Of a stretch of DNA of 38,688 nt, positions 28,225 through 36,254 are shown in pieces. The translations under genes were made by a program, and so were the position numbers. Below the pieces are notes generated by a model. The model was not told the DNA's origin and did not search any database. It saw nothing but the letters and a program-made list of their open reading frames with translations. The first letter of the stretch is position 1. Each line of letters starts with the position of its first letter. Location: IMG/VR virus record IMGVR_UViG_3300044939_000040, positions 1 through 38,688 of that record; one strand, given 5' to 3'. The stretch is from a virus.

Positions 28225-29199
28225 ATGGCTTTCGCAAACGTCAGCGACATCGTCGCGACGACCATCCAAAATCGTTCGCGGACGATCGCGGACAACGTCA
28301 CCAAGAACAACGCTCTGCTGGCGAAGCTGAACGAGCGCGGCAACGTCAAACCGGCCTCGGGCGGTAACGTCATCTTCCAAGAGCTGTCGTTCGCCGAGAA
28401 CGGCAACGCCGGGTGGTACTCGGGCTACGACCTGCTTCCGGTCGCGGCTCAGGACGTCATCAGCGCTGCCGAATTCGCGTGGAAGCAGCTCGCGTGCCCT
28501 GTCGTCATCAGCGGTCTGGAAGACCTGCAAAACAGCGGCAAGGAGGCGTTCATCGACCTGCTGGAGTCGCGCATCGCCGTCGCGGAGGCGACGATGATGA
28601 ACAAGCTGGCGGGCGGTGTGTACGCGGACGGTACGGGATTCGGCGGCAAGGAACTGACCGGCCTGAATGCCGCGGTTCCTGTCTCTCCGAACTCCGGCGT
28701 CTATGGCGGCATCGACCGTGCGACGTGGACGTTCTGGCGCTCGAAGGTGGCGGACGTCAACACCTACGTCTCCGCTTCGACTCCGGTGCAGAAGACGTTC
28801 AACGACATCTGGTCGAAGCTCGTTCGCGGCGTGGATCGTCCCGACCTTATCGTGGTCGACACGATCATGTGGAACAACTACGTCAGCGAGCTGCAAGCGC
28901 AGCAGCGCTTCACCGACCCGAAGACGGCGTCGTTCGGCTTCCCGACGATCAAGTTCATGGACGCGGATGTCGTGCTCGACGGTGGTATCGGTGGGTTCTG
29001 CCCGTCGAAGACTGCCTTCTTCCTGAACACGAAGTACCTGTTCCTCCGCCCGCATAGCCGGCGCAACATGGTCCCGCTGTCGCCCAACAAGCGGTACGCG
29101 ATCAACCAAGACGCGGAGGTCCAGATTCTGGCGTGGGCAGGCAATCTCGCGTGCAGTGGAGCTCAGTTCCAAGGCCGCGTGGTCGACAACCGTCCGTAA
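28225..29199 (+). CDS. Major capsid protein
   Basis: 324 aa, AAGGAG before ATG. The N-arm has T-x-x-N-R-S-R-T-I-A-D-N-V-T, an E-loop-like glycine segment (N-V-K-P-A-S-G-G-N-V), then A-E-F-A-W-K-Q. Late P-H-S-R-R-N-M-V-P-L and the scaffold directly upstream match the HK97-fold capsid proteins of podo-/siphoviruses that have no separate protease. Followed by a hairpin (29223-29246) that would leave some read-through for minor head genes while ending most capsid transcripts. Confidence 0.88.
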   Translation: MAFANVSDIVATTIQNRSRTIADNVTKNNALLAKLNERGNVKPASGGNVIFQELSFAENGNAGWYSGYDLLPVAAQDVISAAEFAWKQLACPVVISGLEDLQNSGKEAFIDLLESRIAVAEATMMNKLAGGVYADGTGFGGKELTGLNAAVPVSPNSGVYGGIDRATWTFWRSKVADVNTYVSASTPVQKTFNDIWSKLVRGVDRPDLIVVDTIMWNNYVSELQAQQRFTDPKTASFGFPTIKFMDADVVLDGGIGGFCPSKTAFFLNTKYLFLRPHSRRNMVPLSPNKRYAINQDAEVQILAWAGNLACSGAQFQGRVVDNRP

Positions 29200-29222
29200 T
29201 AACCCCTCGTGGTGGGTGGGTT

Positions 29223-29253
29223 GGGGTGAGCTTCGCGGCTCACCCCTGTTTTA
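29223..29253 (+). terminator. Intrinsic terminator after major capsid gene
   Basis: Stem GGGGTGAGC (29223-29231) / GCTCACCCC (29238-29246), 6-nt loop, then TGTTTTA. A typical partial terminator after an abundant structural transcript. Confidence 0.7.
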
Positions 29254-29283
29254 CCAGCCACGGAAAGATCAGGAGGAAACACC

Positions 29284-29793
29284 ATGCAAGGTACTATCGG
29301 CATCAGCCCCGCGGACGTTGGAGTAGCCTCGTCCGTTCCCCAGTTCACTCTCGGCGTTCTCGGTCTCGTCGTCGATCCTTCAGACGGTTCGAGCAAGCTG
29401 TACATCTACGGTAGGGCGGCTGCCGCTATCACGGGCCGCGGCTACGTTGTGGTCGAGCAGAGCACCCCGTACACCTTCGCGCATATCACGACCGCGAACA
29501 CCGCTCCCGGCCAGTTCGGGCACGGCTCGCGTGTCGCTGTCGCGCAAGCGCCTCTGGCGGTCAACGAGTACGGCTGGTTCCAAGTCTATGGCAAGGGTCC
29601 GCTGCGCACCGTGGCCTCGGCTGCCAAGGGCACCCGCCTGAACACGACGGCGACTGCCGGCGTCGTTGAGAGTGCTGGCACCGCCGGTTCTCGCGCCATC
29701 AACGGTGTCGTGCTCGGCACCGCGACCGGCGGCGCGGAGGCGACCAACGAGACGGCCGTTCTGACGTTCCCGTCTGTCGGCGCGACGCTGTAA
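29284..29793 (+). CDS. Putative head decoration protein
   Basis: 169 aa, AGGAGGAAAC before ATG. Gly/Ala/Thr/Val-rich, low in charge, predominantly beta. It starts M-Q-G-T-I-G-I-S-P-A-D-V-G, includes G-Q-F-G-H-G-S-R-V-A-V-A-Q and a V-E-S-A-G-T-A-G-S-R segment, and ends in F-P-S-V-G-A-T-L. Small beta proteins directly after the capsid gene with their own RBS are usually decoration (cement) proteins. Not enzymatic by motif. The hairpin at 29804 follows. Confidence 0.6.
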   Translation: MQGTIGISPADVGVASSVPQFTLGVLGLVVDPSDGSSKLYIYGRAAAAITGRGYVVVEQSTPYTFAHITTANTAPGQFGHGSRVAVAQAPLAVNEYGWFQVYGKGPLRTVASAAKGTRLNTTATAGVVESAGTAGSRAINGVVLGTATGGAEATNETAVLTFPSVGATL

Positions 29794-29803
29794 TCGAAGA
29801 AAA

Positions 29804-29829
29804 GCGCGGAGGGCTAAGACCCTCCGCGC
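29804..29829. terminator. 10-bp perfect hairpin, minus-direction terminator candidate
   Basis: GCGCGGAGGG (29804-29813) / CCCTCCGCGC (29820-29829), 6-nt loop. No U-run on plus; on minus it is followed by TTTTCTT. It would stop leftward transcription, or protect the 3' end of plus mRNA. Confidence 0.5.
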
Positions 29830-29856
29830 GCCAACCCCCAACCATAGGAGCAATCC

Positions 29857-30492
29857 ATGCCCACCATCGAAGAAATCCGGGAGCTGCAAAAGCAACCGAC
29901 CGACTTTTCCGCTTTCGACGCGAGTGCGTACGACGATGCTCAGGAGCGCGAGTCGCGTTACGTCGGCGACGAGAAACTGTACGTCCAGTTCTACCGCAAG
30001 CCGGTGCTGAACGAGGCCGAATCGGTGAAAGCGGGTCGCCCGATCCACAAGGACGAGGTCTTCATCAAAATTTTCGTCCCCGGTGACAAGCTCTCTCAGA
30101 TCGACCGCATCGCTTCGGAGCAGGACATCGAGAGGTTCAGGAAGCACTACGAGAGGTTCGTCGCCGGGCAGGCTCAGCAGGTCGGGACCCCGTTGAGCTC
30201 CGTCGGCTTCATCCCTGCGACGCTGGTCGAGGACCTGAAATACTTCAACGTCCACACCGTCGAGCAGCTCGCGAGCGTGAGCGACGCTGTGGCGCAGAAG
30301 ATCAGCGGCTTGCAGTCCTTCAAGCAGAAGGCGCAAGCGTATCTCGACGCGACGAATTCGCCGGAGAAGCTGATCGAGCGTGCGCGTGAGCAGGTCGCCG
30401 CCGAGGTGATGGGAGAGCTGCGGAAGCGCGACCAAGAGCTCGCGGAGCTTCGCGCGCAGCTCGCGAAGATGCGCAAGAAGCAGGAGGAGTAA
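29857..30492 (+). CDS. Head or connector-associated protein, unknown, 211 aa
   Basis: ATG with AGGAGC upstream. Begins M-P-T-I-E-E-I-R-E-L-Q-K-Q. The central part is a beta domain (Y-V-Q-F-Y-R-K-P-V-L, V-F-I-K-I-F-V-P-G-D-K). A helix-hairpin-like segment (F-N-V-H-T-V-E-Q-L-A-S-V-S-D-A-V-A-Q-K-I) resembles HhH elements, and the end is a long charged coiled coil (E-L-R-K-R-D-Q-E-L-A-E-L-R-A-Q-L). Conserved proteins of this shape lie between capsid and connector genes in several podoviruses. Function unknown. Confidence 0.55.
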   Translation: MPTIEEIRELQKQPTDFSAFDASAYDDAQERESRYVGDEKLYVQFYRKPVLNEAESVKAGRPIHKDEVFIKIFVPGDKLSQIDRIASEQDIERFRKHYERFVAGQAQQVGTPLSSVGFIPATLVEDLKYFNVHTVEQLASVSDAVAQKISGLQSFKQKAQAYLDATNSPEKLIERAREQVAAEVMGELRKRDQELAELRAQLAKMRKKQEE

Positions 30493-30495
30493 AGA

Positions 30496-31257
30496 GTGCC
30501 TTTCCAGATCGAGAACACCGCAACCCTGTCCGCTGTCGTCAACCACGTCGCTCAGAGGGTAGGGTTTGCGGGCTCGATCGCGGATGCCGCCGGGTCGACC
30601 GACACCGGCGTGATCCGCATGGTGGCGGCTGCCAACGATGCCGCGAAGGAGCTCGCCGGCCTCTACGCATGGCCGGAGCTGATTCGCTCGCACTCTATCA
30701 GCGTGCAGGCGGACTTCCCGGGTCAGGCCGAGAAGGGCTATGACCTGCCGGAGGACTTCTTCGCGTTCATCTTCCAGACCGAGAACAGCGCTACGACCCG
30801 GATGCCGGCGATCGGCCCCCTGCTGCCGCGTACGTGGCAGACGATAAAGACGATCGCGCCGTACGTGAGTATCCGTCTCATGTGGCGCTACTTCAACGGC
30901 AAAATCTACTTCCTTAACCCGCCGTCGAGCGCGCAGTCGTTCACGTTGGAGTACCTGTCGCAGGGGTATGTCAAGGACGCGGACGACCCGACGACCTTTA
31001 AGAACGTCGCCTCGAAGAACGGTGACATCTTCATCGGCTTCGATGAGTACGTTCTGAAGTGCCTCGCTCGTGTGAAGTGGCTGGAGATGATGCAGTTCGA
31101 CGCTTCCGCAGCGACGAACGACTTCAACCGCGCGTTCGACTCGCGCGTCGCTCGTCTGGAGGGCGCCCCCGTCCTCTCGATGAAGAAGGCCGGCCTCTAC
31201 CCGCCGTTCGTCCCCATCGGGGCGCATAGCGTCCCGATCACTGGAATCGGATCGTGA
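30496..31257 (+). CDS. Head-to-tail connector (P22 gp4-like adaptor)
   Basis: 253 aa from GTG 30496, GGAGGAGTAAAGA upstream. Features are A-A-N-D-A-A-K-E-L-A-G-L-Y-A-W-P-E-L, Y-D-L-P-E-D-F-F, P-L-L-P-R-T-W-Q and I-Y-F-L-N-P-P, a pattern I associate with the adaptor/stabilisation protein that joins the portal to the short tail. The next gene (nozzle) fits this. No enzyme motif for the muramidase activity some gp4 homologues carry. Confidence 0.7.
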   Translation: MPFQIENTATLSAVVNHVAQRVGFAGSIADAAGSTDTGVIRMVAAANDAAKELAGLYAWPELIRSHSISVQADFPGQAEKGYDLPEDFFAFIFQTENSATTRMPAIGPLLPRTWQTIKTIAPYVSIRLMWRYFNGKIYFLNPPSSAQSFTLEYLSQGYVKDADDPTTFKNVASKNGDIFIGFDEYVLKCLARVKWLEMMQFDASAATNDFNRAFDSRVARLEGAPVLSMKKAGLYPPFVPIGAHSVPITGIGS

Positions 31258-31260
31258 CGC

Positions 31261-32898
31261 ATGCCGCTGCAGCCGATCGTCAAGCCGCGTGGGCATAGCC
31301 GAAAGGTCGCGACCGCTCGCAACAACGCGATGATGCCGGTCCCGACTCCGCTCGGCGGCCTGAACTTTCGCGACACCTACATGACGATGCCCGCCACCGA
31401 TGCGACGGTGTTGCAGAACGTCATCTGTCGCGCGAACGGTGTGGAGCTGCGCGGAGGTTGGCGTGAGCACGTGACGGGCCTCTCCGTTGGGGGCGACACG
31501 ACCGTGAACGCAGTCGCTGCCTACGCTGCGGCAAACCCAATCGACGATCGGCTCTTCGCGTTCGTATCGGATCGCATCTTCAATGTCACGAACAGCGCTG
31601 ACAACCCGACGTCGATGCAGACGGTGACAGGGGCGAGCGCGGATTGGAACTTCGTCCAGTTCCAGAACGGGAACGTGAACTACCTGTGCGCCGTCAACAG
31701 GGGCGGCGGCTACTGGACGTACGACTCTACGAGCGGTTGGGTCAACCGTACCAACAACCTGACCAACGGGCCGCCGAATATCACGCAGATCACGTCGATC
31801 GCGGTCTGGAAAAAGCGCCTGTGGTTCACGTTCAGCGGGCGATCGGCTGCCTACTATCTCCCGCTCGATTCGGTTCAAGGTGCTCTGTCCTCGTTCGACT
31901 TCGGTGCTCAGCTCAAGCACGGCGGGGAGATCGTCGGCATCGACACCTTCACGCAGGACGGCGGTCTCGACATCACCGACAACATGGTCGTGTTCGGGAG
32001 CGAGGGCGATATCATCGTCTACGGCGGGTACGACCCATCGAACGCCGCGAATTTCCAGCTCATCGGTGCGTGGAAGGTCGGGCGCTTCCCGAAAGGGTCG
32101 AACTTCTGGCGCAAGGTCGGCATCGACATCTATGCGGTGTGCGATCAGGGTCTCGTGTCCTTGAGCATGCTCGTCGGAGGGCGGTGGACTGATTCGGTCA
32201 TCTCGAACCCAATCACCGGAAAGATCGCTCCGGCCATCGGGCCAGCCGTTACGTCGAATCGAGGAAACGGTGCCGACACGTGGCAGATTCATCATTTCGC
32301 GCCTCTCGACATTCTCATCGTTAAGGAGCCGAAGACGGTGGACGGCTACTGGAGGCAGTGGGTGATGAACGTATCGACTGCGGCGTGGTCGACGTTCGAT
32401 GGCGTGCCGATCCTGTCTTCTACCATCTGGCGCAGTCAGTTCGTCTTCGGCACAGACGACGGGCGCGTCTGTTTCGCTTTCACGGAGGACGAGGAGACCG
32501 ACGGTGAGACGCGGCTTGGCGCGGCCGGGAGCACGATCGAGGGCGACATTCAGGGTGCCTTCTACGATTACGGGCAGCCCGGGGTGCTGAAGTGCTTTCA
32601 GCTTGTGCGTACGATCATCAACTCGGTTGACGCGCCCAACGTCGCGATTCGGCTCAATACGCAGTTCACGTTCGACACGATCAGCGGGTCGCCGGGGTAC
32701 GTTCCGCCGAGCGGCGCGAAGTGGGACCAGTCGCAATGGAACCAAGCGAACTGGGCCGGAAGCTCCAACACGTTTGAGGCGTGGACCGGTCTGTCCGGCG
32801 TTGGCTACTACGGGGCACTCCGCGTCGGGCTGCGTGGGTTGCCGAGGACGAAGTACGCGGGTTCGATCATCAACATCCAACCGGGAGGGCCGATGTAA
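31261..32898 (+). CDS. Tail nozzle protein, P22 gp10-like beta-propeller
   Basis: 545 aa. Starts with a basic arm, then repeating beta-blade-type segments such as L-F-A-F-V-S-D-R-I-F-N-V, Y-W-T-Y-D-S-T-S-G-W, L-W-F-T-F-S-G-R, I-I-V-Y-G-G-Y-D-P-S and D-I-Y-A-V-C-D-Q-G-L. Such propeller-like repeats with N-G-V-E-L-R-G-G-W near the start are typical of podovirus tail nozzle or packaged-DNA stabilisation proteins. Its stop overlaps the next gene as TAATG. Confidence 0.75.
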   Translation: MPLQPIVKPRGHSRKVATARNNAMMPVPTPLGGLNFRDTYMTMPATDATVLQNVICRANGVELRGGWREHVTGLSVGGDTTVNAVAAYAAANPIDDRLFAFVSDRIFNVTNSADNPTSMQTVTGASADWNFVQFQNGNVNYLCAVNRGGGYWTYDSTSGWVNRTNNLTNGPPNITQITSIAVWKKRLWFTFSGRSAAYYLPLDSVQGALSSFDFGAQLKHGGEIVGIDTFTQDGGLDITDNMVVFGSEGDIIVYGGYDPSNAANFQLIGAWKVGRFPKGSNFWRKVGIDIYAVCDQGLVSLSMLVGGRWTDSVISNPITGKIAPAIGPAVTSNRGNGADTWQIHHFAPLDILIVKEPKTVDGYWRQWVMNVSTAAWSTFDGVPILSSTIWRSQFVFGTDDGRVCFAFTEDEETDGETRLGAAGSTIEGDIQGAFYDYGQPGVLKCFQLVRTIINSVDAPNVAIRLNTQFTFDTISGSPGYVPPSGAKWDQSQWNQANWAGSSNTFEAWTGLSGVGYYGALRVGLRGLPRTKYAGSIINIQPGGPM

Positions 32899-33302
32899 TG
32901 GCCACTCAGAAGGAGATGCGAGACTTCATCGTCGCGCGCACCGGGATTGCCACGACAGAGCACTTCGTCTGCATCGGTCGGGAGAAGGATGGTGAGCTTG
33001 TCGCTGTCGTTGGGTACGACAACTACACCGGCACTTCAATCGAGATGCACGTCGCGTCGAAGGGCGACTACTGGATGACCAAATCCTTTTTGCGCGCGGC
33101 TTTCGACTACCCGTTCAACGTCTGTAATTGCAAGGTCGTTATTGGCGTCGTTTCGAGTGAAAGCAAGGAGGCGCTAAGGTTGGGCCATCATCTCGGGTTC
33201 AAGACGCAGACGGTTATTGAAGATGCGCACCCCGACGGGGCTCTTCATATCTTGGTAATGCGGCGCAAGGACTGCCGCTGGCTGCAGAAGAAGGGGAAGT
33301 AA
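32898..33302 (+). CDS. GNAT-type acetyltransferase
   Basis: 134 aa from ATG 32898 (TAATG with the nozzle). The GNAT core is readable: E-L-V-A-V-V-G-Y strand, S-I-E-M-H-V-A-S, the V-I-G-V-V-S-S-E-S strand, L-R-L-G-H-H-L-G-F as the acetyl-CoA/second helix, and L-H-I-L-V-M-R-R-K-D strand. Short GNATs occur among tail genes of many podoviruses; their substrates are unknown. Possibly modifies a virion or host protein. Confidence 0.7.
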   Translation: MATQKEMRDFIVARTGIATTEHFVCIGREKDGELVAVVGYDNYTGTSIEMHVASKGDYWMTKSFLRAAFDYPFNVCNCKVVIGVVSSESKEALRLGHHLGFKTQTVIEDAHPDGALHILVMRRKDCRWLQKKGK

Positions 33303-34706
33303 ATGGGCCGTAGAAGGGCACTGCCGCCACCGCCGCCACCCGACTATCTCGGTCTGGCGCGGCAACAAGCGGAAGAAAACCAAAAGAACCTGACGAATCA
33401 GACGTGGGCAAACCGTCCCACGATAGAGACTCCGTGGGGAACCCAGACGTGGGAAGCGAATGCGGTCATCGACCCTGCCACTGGGCAGAAGGTGACCCAG
33501 TGGACCAGCCGCCTGAATCTGTCCCCACAGCAGCAGGCCGCTCTCGACTCCCAGATGGCGGTCCAGATGGGATTGAGCAATCAGGCGGAGACGTTCCTTG
33601 GGCGTGTTCGCGATTCGATGTCGCAGCCGTTCGACTGGAGCAACCTGCCGGCCGCGTCTCAAGGTGTTCAGGCTCAGCTCACTGGTCCGGCCCCGCAAGC
33701 TCTGGGGTTCATCCAAGACCCCGGCAGCATCGCGCGTTCTTTCGCTGGTGGTGGGCCGATTCGAAGGTACGTCGGCGGAAGCAAAGATTACGCGTCCCAG
33801 GCTGGTGATGCTCTCTACCAGCAAGCACTTTCTCGTCTTGACCCGCGTTTCAGCCAACAAGCCAGCGACCTTGAGGCGTCTTTGGTGAATCGCGGCATCG
33901 CGCGCGGGAGCGAGGCGTGGAATCGCGAAATGGGGAACTTCGAGCGGGCGCGGAACGACGCCTACAACCAAGCAATCTTCAACGCCGCGCAACTTGCGGG
34001 GCAAGAGGCTTCTCGTCTGCAAGGGATGGACGTTACCGCCGGGAACTTCTGGAATCAAGCGCAGCAGCAGCGCTTCGGTCAGAACGCGGCTTTGGCGGAG
34101 TTCATCAACCAAGCACAGGCGCAGCAGTTCGGTCAGAACCAAGCGATGGCCGACTTCTACAACCGGGCGTTGCAGCAGAACTTCAGCAATCAGCTCGCTG
34201 CGAACCAGCAGAACTTCTTGCAGATGTTGCAAGAGCAGGAATTCCAGCAACGTCTGCGGCAACAAGCGATCGCAGAACAGCAGGCGGCTCGTTCTCAACC
34301 GTTGAACGAACTGAACGCTCTTCTGACTGGACAGCAGGTCGGAACACCGCAGATGCCGAGCTTCAACACCGCTGGGCTAGCACAGACGCCCAACCTTCTC
34401 GGGGCCGCGGACATGGGGTACCAAGCGCAGCTCGGACAGTACAACGCGATGCTCGCGAACCAGCAAGCGCGGAGGCAGGGGTTGCTCGGTACGGTCGGAA
34501 CCGCGGCTCAGATCGCCGGGATGTTCTTCTCAGATCGTCGTCTGAAATCGAAGATCAAACGCATCGGCGAGACTGCGCGCGGAACGCCGCTTTACATCTA
34601 CGAGATGGGAGGACGTACTCAGATCGGCGTCATCGCGCAGGAGGCCCCAGCTCATGCGGTGGTGAACATCGGCGGCCTGCTGGCCGTGGACTACAACGAG
34701 GTGTGA
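33303..34706 (+). CDS. Ejection/internal virion protein with C-terminal S74-type domain
   Basis: 467 aa. Short polyproline arm, a soluble start, then a Gln/Asn/Ala-rich helical body (220-350) typical of DNA-ejection proteins. The end (about 410-467) is F-F-S410-D-R-R-L-K415-S-K-I-K-R-I-G, then P-L-Y-I-Y-E-M, I-G-V-I-A-Q-E, the pattern of the S74 intramolecular chaperone normally found on tail spikes; Ser410 would be the autocleavage site. It may trim itself after assembly. Similar S74 ends on Gln-rich proteins occur in podovirus tail regions. Confidence 0.7.
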   Translation: MGRRRALPPPPPPDYLGLARQQAEENQKNLTNQTWANRPTIETPWGTQTWEANAVIDPATGQKVTQWTSRLNLSPQQQAALDSQMAVQMGLSNQAETFLGRVRDSMSQPFDWSNLPAASQGVQAQLTGPAPQALGFIQDPGSIARSFAGGGPIRRYVGGSKDYASQAGDALYQQALSRLDPRFSQQASDLEASLVNRGIARGSEAWNREMGNFERARNDAYNQAIFNAAQLAGQEASRLQGMDVTAGNFWNQAQQQRFGQNAALAEFINQAQAQQFGQNQAMADFYNRALQQNFSNQLAANQQNFLQMLQEQEFQQRLRQQAIAEQQAARSQPLNELNALLTGQQVGTPQMPSFNTAGLAQTPNLLGAADMGYQAQLGQYNAMLANQQARRQGLLGTVGTAAQIAGMFFSDRRLKSKIKRIGETARGTPLYIYEMGGRTQIGVIAQEAPAHAVVNIGGLLAVDYNEV

Positions 34707-34707
34707 C

Positions 34708-35073
34708 ATGAACTACGACAACCAAACCGACGAAGACCTGCTTGCGTATCTCCTCGAAATCGGAGCCTTGAGGCCGGAGGAGGAGAAGCTAGCGCGCATG
34801 CGCTCGCGCGCTGAAGCGCTACGGAACACCCCATACGGGAATGGGAAGATAGTTTCGGGCCACTACATCCCAACGAGCCCGTGGCAGGATGTCGCGACGC
34901 TTGGTGGGCAGCTCGCTGGCATCTACGGAGACTACAAGACGGACAAGGACGAGCAGGAGCTTTTCCGCAAACGCCGCTCTGCACTCGAAGGGTTCACGAA
35001 ACGCCGCCGCCCCGGCGCTGACCCTGCCGTCGATTACGCTGCCGGTGCGGGAACCCCGTGGGATGAATACTGA
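34708..35073 (+). CDS. Small protein of ejection module, unknown, 121 aa
   Basis: ATG 34708 just after the previous stop; stop overlaps the next start (TGATG). M-N-Y-D-N-Q-T-D-E-D-L-L-A-Y-L-L-E-I-G-A is acidic and helical, then P-Y-G-N-G-K-I-V-S-G-H-Y-I-P, and a basic end (K-R-R-R-P-G). P-x-G-x-x-V-S-G-H-Y-V-P-type segments recur among podovirus ejection-module genes. Function unknown. Confidence 0.55.
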   Translation: MNYDNQTDEDLLAYLLEIGALRPEEEKLARMRSRAEALRNTPYGNGKIVSGHYIPTSPWQDVATLGGQLAGIYGDYKTDKDEQELFRKRRSALEGFTKRRRPGADPAVDYAAGAGTPWDEY

Positions 35074-36251
35074 TGAACCCGTTCATCGATCAGGACAACC
35101 CTTTCTTCAGCCCGGACCCGAGGCTGTTGCGGTCGCTCGCGCTGCGTAGGGCTCCTGTCCCGCCTCCGTTTGGCAGGTCCTATGCTGACGAACTTCAGCA
35201 GAAGGCGGACGACCTGTACTCCCAAGGGATGGAGGCTCTCAACGCACCGGTCGACCCTTCGGCTCAGATCGCGCAGATGGGGCGAAACCAAGAAAGCGCG
35301 AGGCGCAAGCTCGCGCTTGCGCTCGCTGCGCAGCAGGCCGGGAAGGAGTTCGGCCCTCTCGGTGGAGAATTCCTGAAGCAGTCGATCGCGCTACGTCAGC
35401 CAATCGCTGTCGGAAAAGCGGGTGTTGTCGATCCGAGCGGGCAGTTCGTGCAAGACCCGACCTTCGAGACGCAGCAGCGAGCTCAGACGTTGCTGAATCA
35501 GGCGAATCGGTATGAGCAGCTTGCGCAGCGCGCGGTGAACGCGGAAGAGCGCGAGCGAGCCCGACAACTGGCGGACGAAGCGCGCAGGCAGGCGCATGAA
35601 ATTACTACGGCGTTGCGGATGCAAGGGCTCGCAATCCAGCAGTGGGGTCTCCAAATCCGCGCTGACGAAGCAGACCGCCGGAGGATAGAGTCCGAAGAAA
35701 AACAGGCGGAAAAGCAGCAGAAGAAGATCGCAGCGATCCGCAACGTCGAGGAGACGGCGGACTACAGCCTGAAAGCGATCGACCGGGCCGCGGCCTTGAT
35801 CGGAAACAACACCGTCGGAACGGTGGGCGATCTTCTGCGCAGGCTCCCGGGGAACCAAGCGCGAGACCTGCAAGCGGTACTCGAAACGATCCGCGCGAAC
35901 ATCGGCTTTCAGGCTCTCGCGAACATCCGCGCGGCGTCGCAAACGGGCGGAGCTCTCGGCCAGATCACCGAGCGCGAGCATGTCCTTTTGCAGGCGACCG
36001 TCGCGTCTCTGGACCAGTCGCAGACCCTCGCGCAGTTCAGGCAGAACTTGCAGATCGTGCGGAACCACTTCATGAAAGCGTTGGCCGCTGCTCAAGAAGA
36101 CCGGGCAGCGCTCAATGCGGGCGTACAGACGGCGCCAGCCGGCGCCGTGCGTCCGCGCGGGGCTCCCCCGCCGGGCGCGCAGCAGGCCGTGCCGCAGGGG
36201 CCACCGCCGGGCGCCGTGCGGCCGCGTGGGGCTGCTCCGCAGGGGATGTAG
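35073..36251 (+). CDS. Ejection (internal virion) protein, coiled coil
   Basis: 392 aa, TGATG coupling. The first 215 residues form a charged helical region with Q-A-N-R-Y-E-Q-L-A-Q-R-A and R-I-E-S-E-E-K-Q-A-E-K-Q-Q-K-K. Residues 225-340 hold the segment I-G-N-N-T-V-G-T-V-G-D-L-L-R-R-L and L-Q-A-V-L-E-T-I-R-A-N-I-G-F, which I recognise as recurring in podovirus DNA-transfer proteins. The end repeats P-P-G-A-V-R-P-R-G-A. Likely packed in the head and ejected to form the DNA channel. Confidence 0.65.
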   Translation: MNPFIDQDNPFFSPDPRLLRSLALRRAPVPPPFGRSYADELQQKADDLYSQGMEALNAPVDPSAQIAQMGRNQESARRKLALALAAQQAGKEFGPLGGEFLKQSIALRQPIAVGKAGVVDPSGQFVQDPTFETQQRAQTLLNQANRYEQLAQRAVNAEERERARQLADEARRQAHEITTALRMQGLAIQQWGLQIRADEADRRRIESEEKQAEKQQKKIAAIRNVEETADYSLKAIDRAAALIGNNTVGTVGDLLRRLPGNQARDLQAVLETIRANIGFQALANIRAASQTGGALGQITEREHVLLQATVASLDQSQTLAQFRQNLQIVRNHFMKALAAAQEDRAALNAGVQTAPAGAVRPRGAPPPGAQQAVPQGPPPGAVRPRGAAPQGM

Positions 36252-36254
36252 TCG

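Noticed and set aside
29380-32880. A 1166-codon open frame on the minus strand, opposite four structural genes
   Set aside because: It is Arg/Val/Asp-rich without domains and lies exactly antisense to well-supported connector and nozzle genes. GC-biased codon use in the plus genes avoids the triplets that would make stops on this frame.
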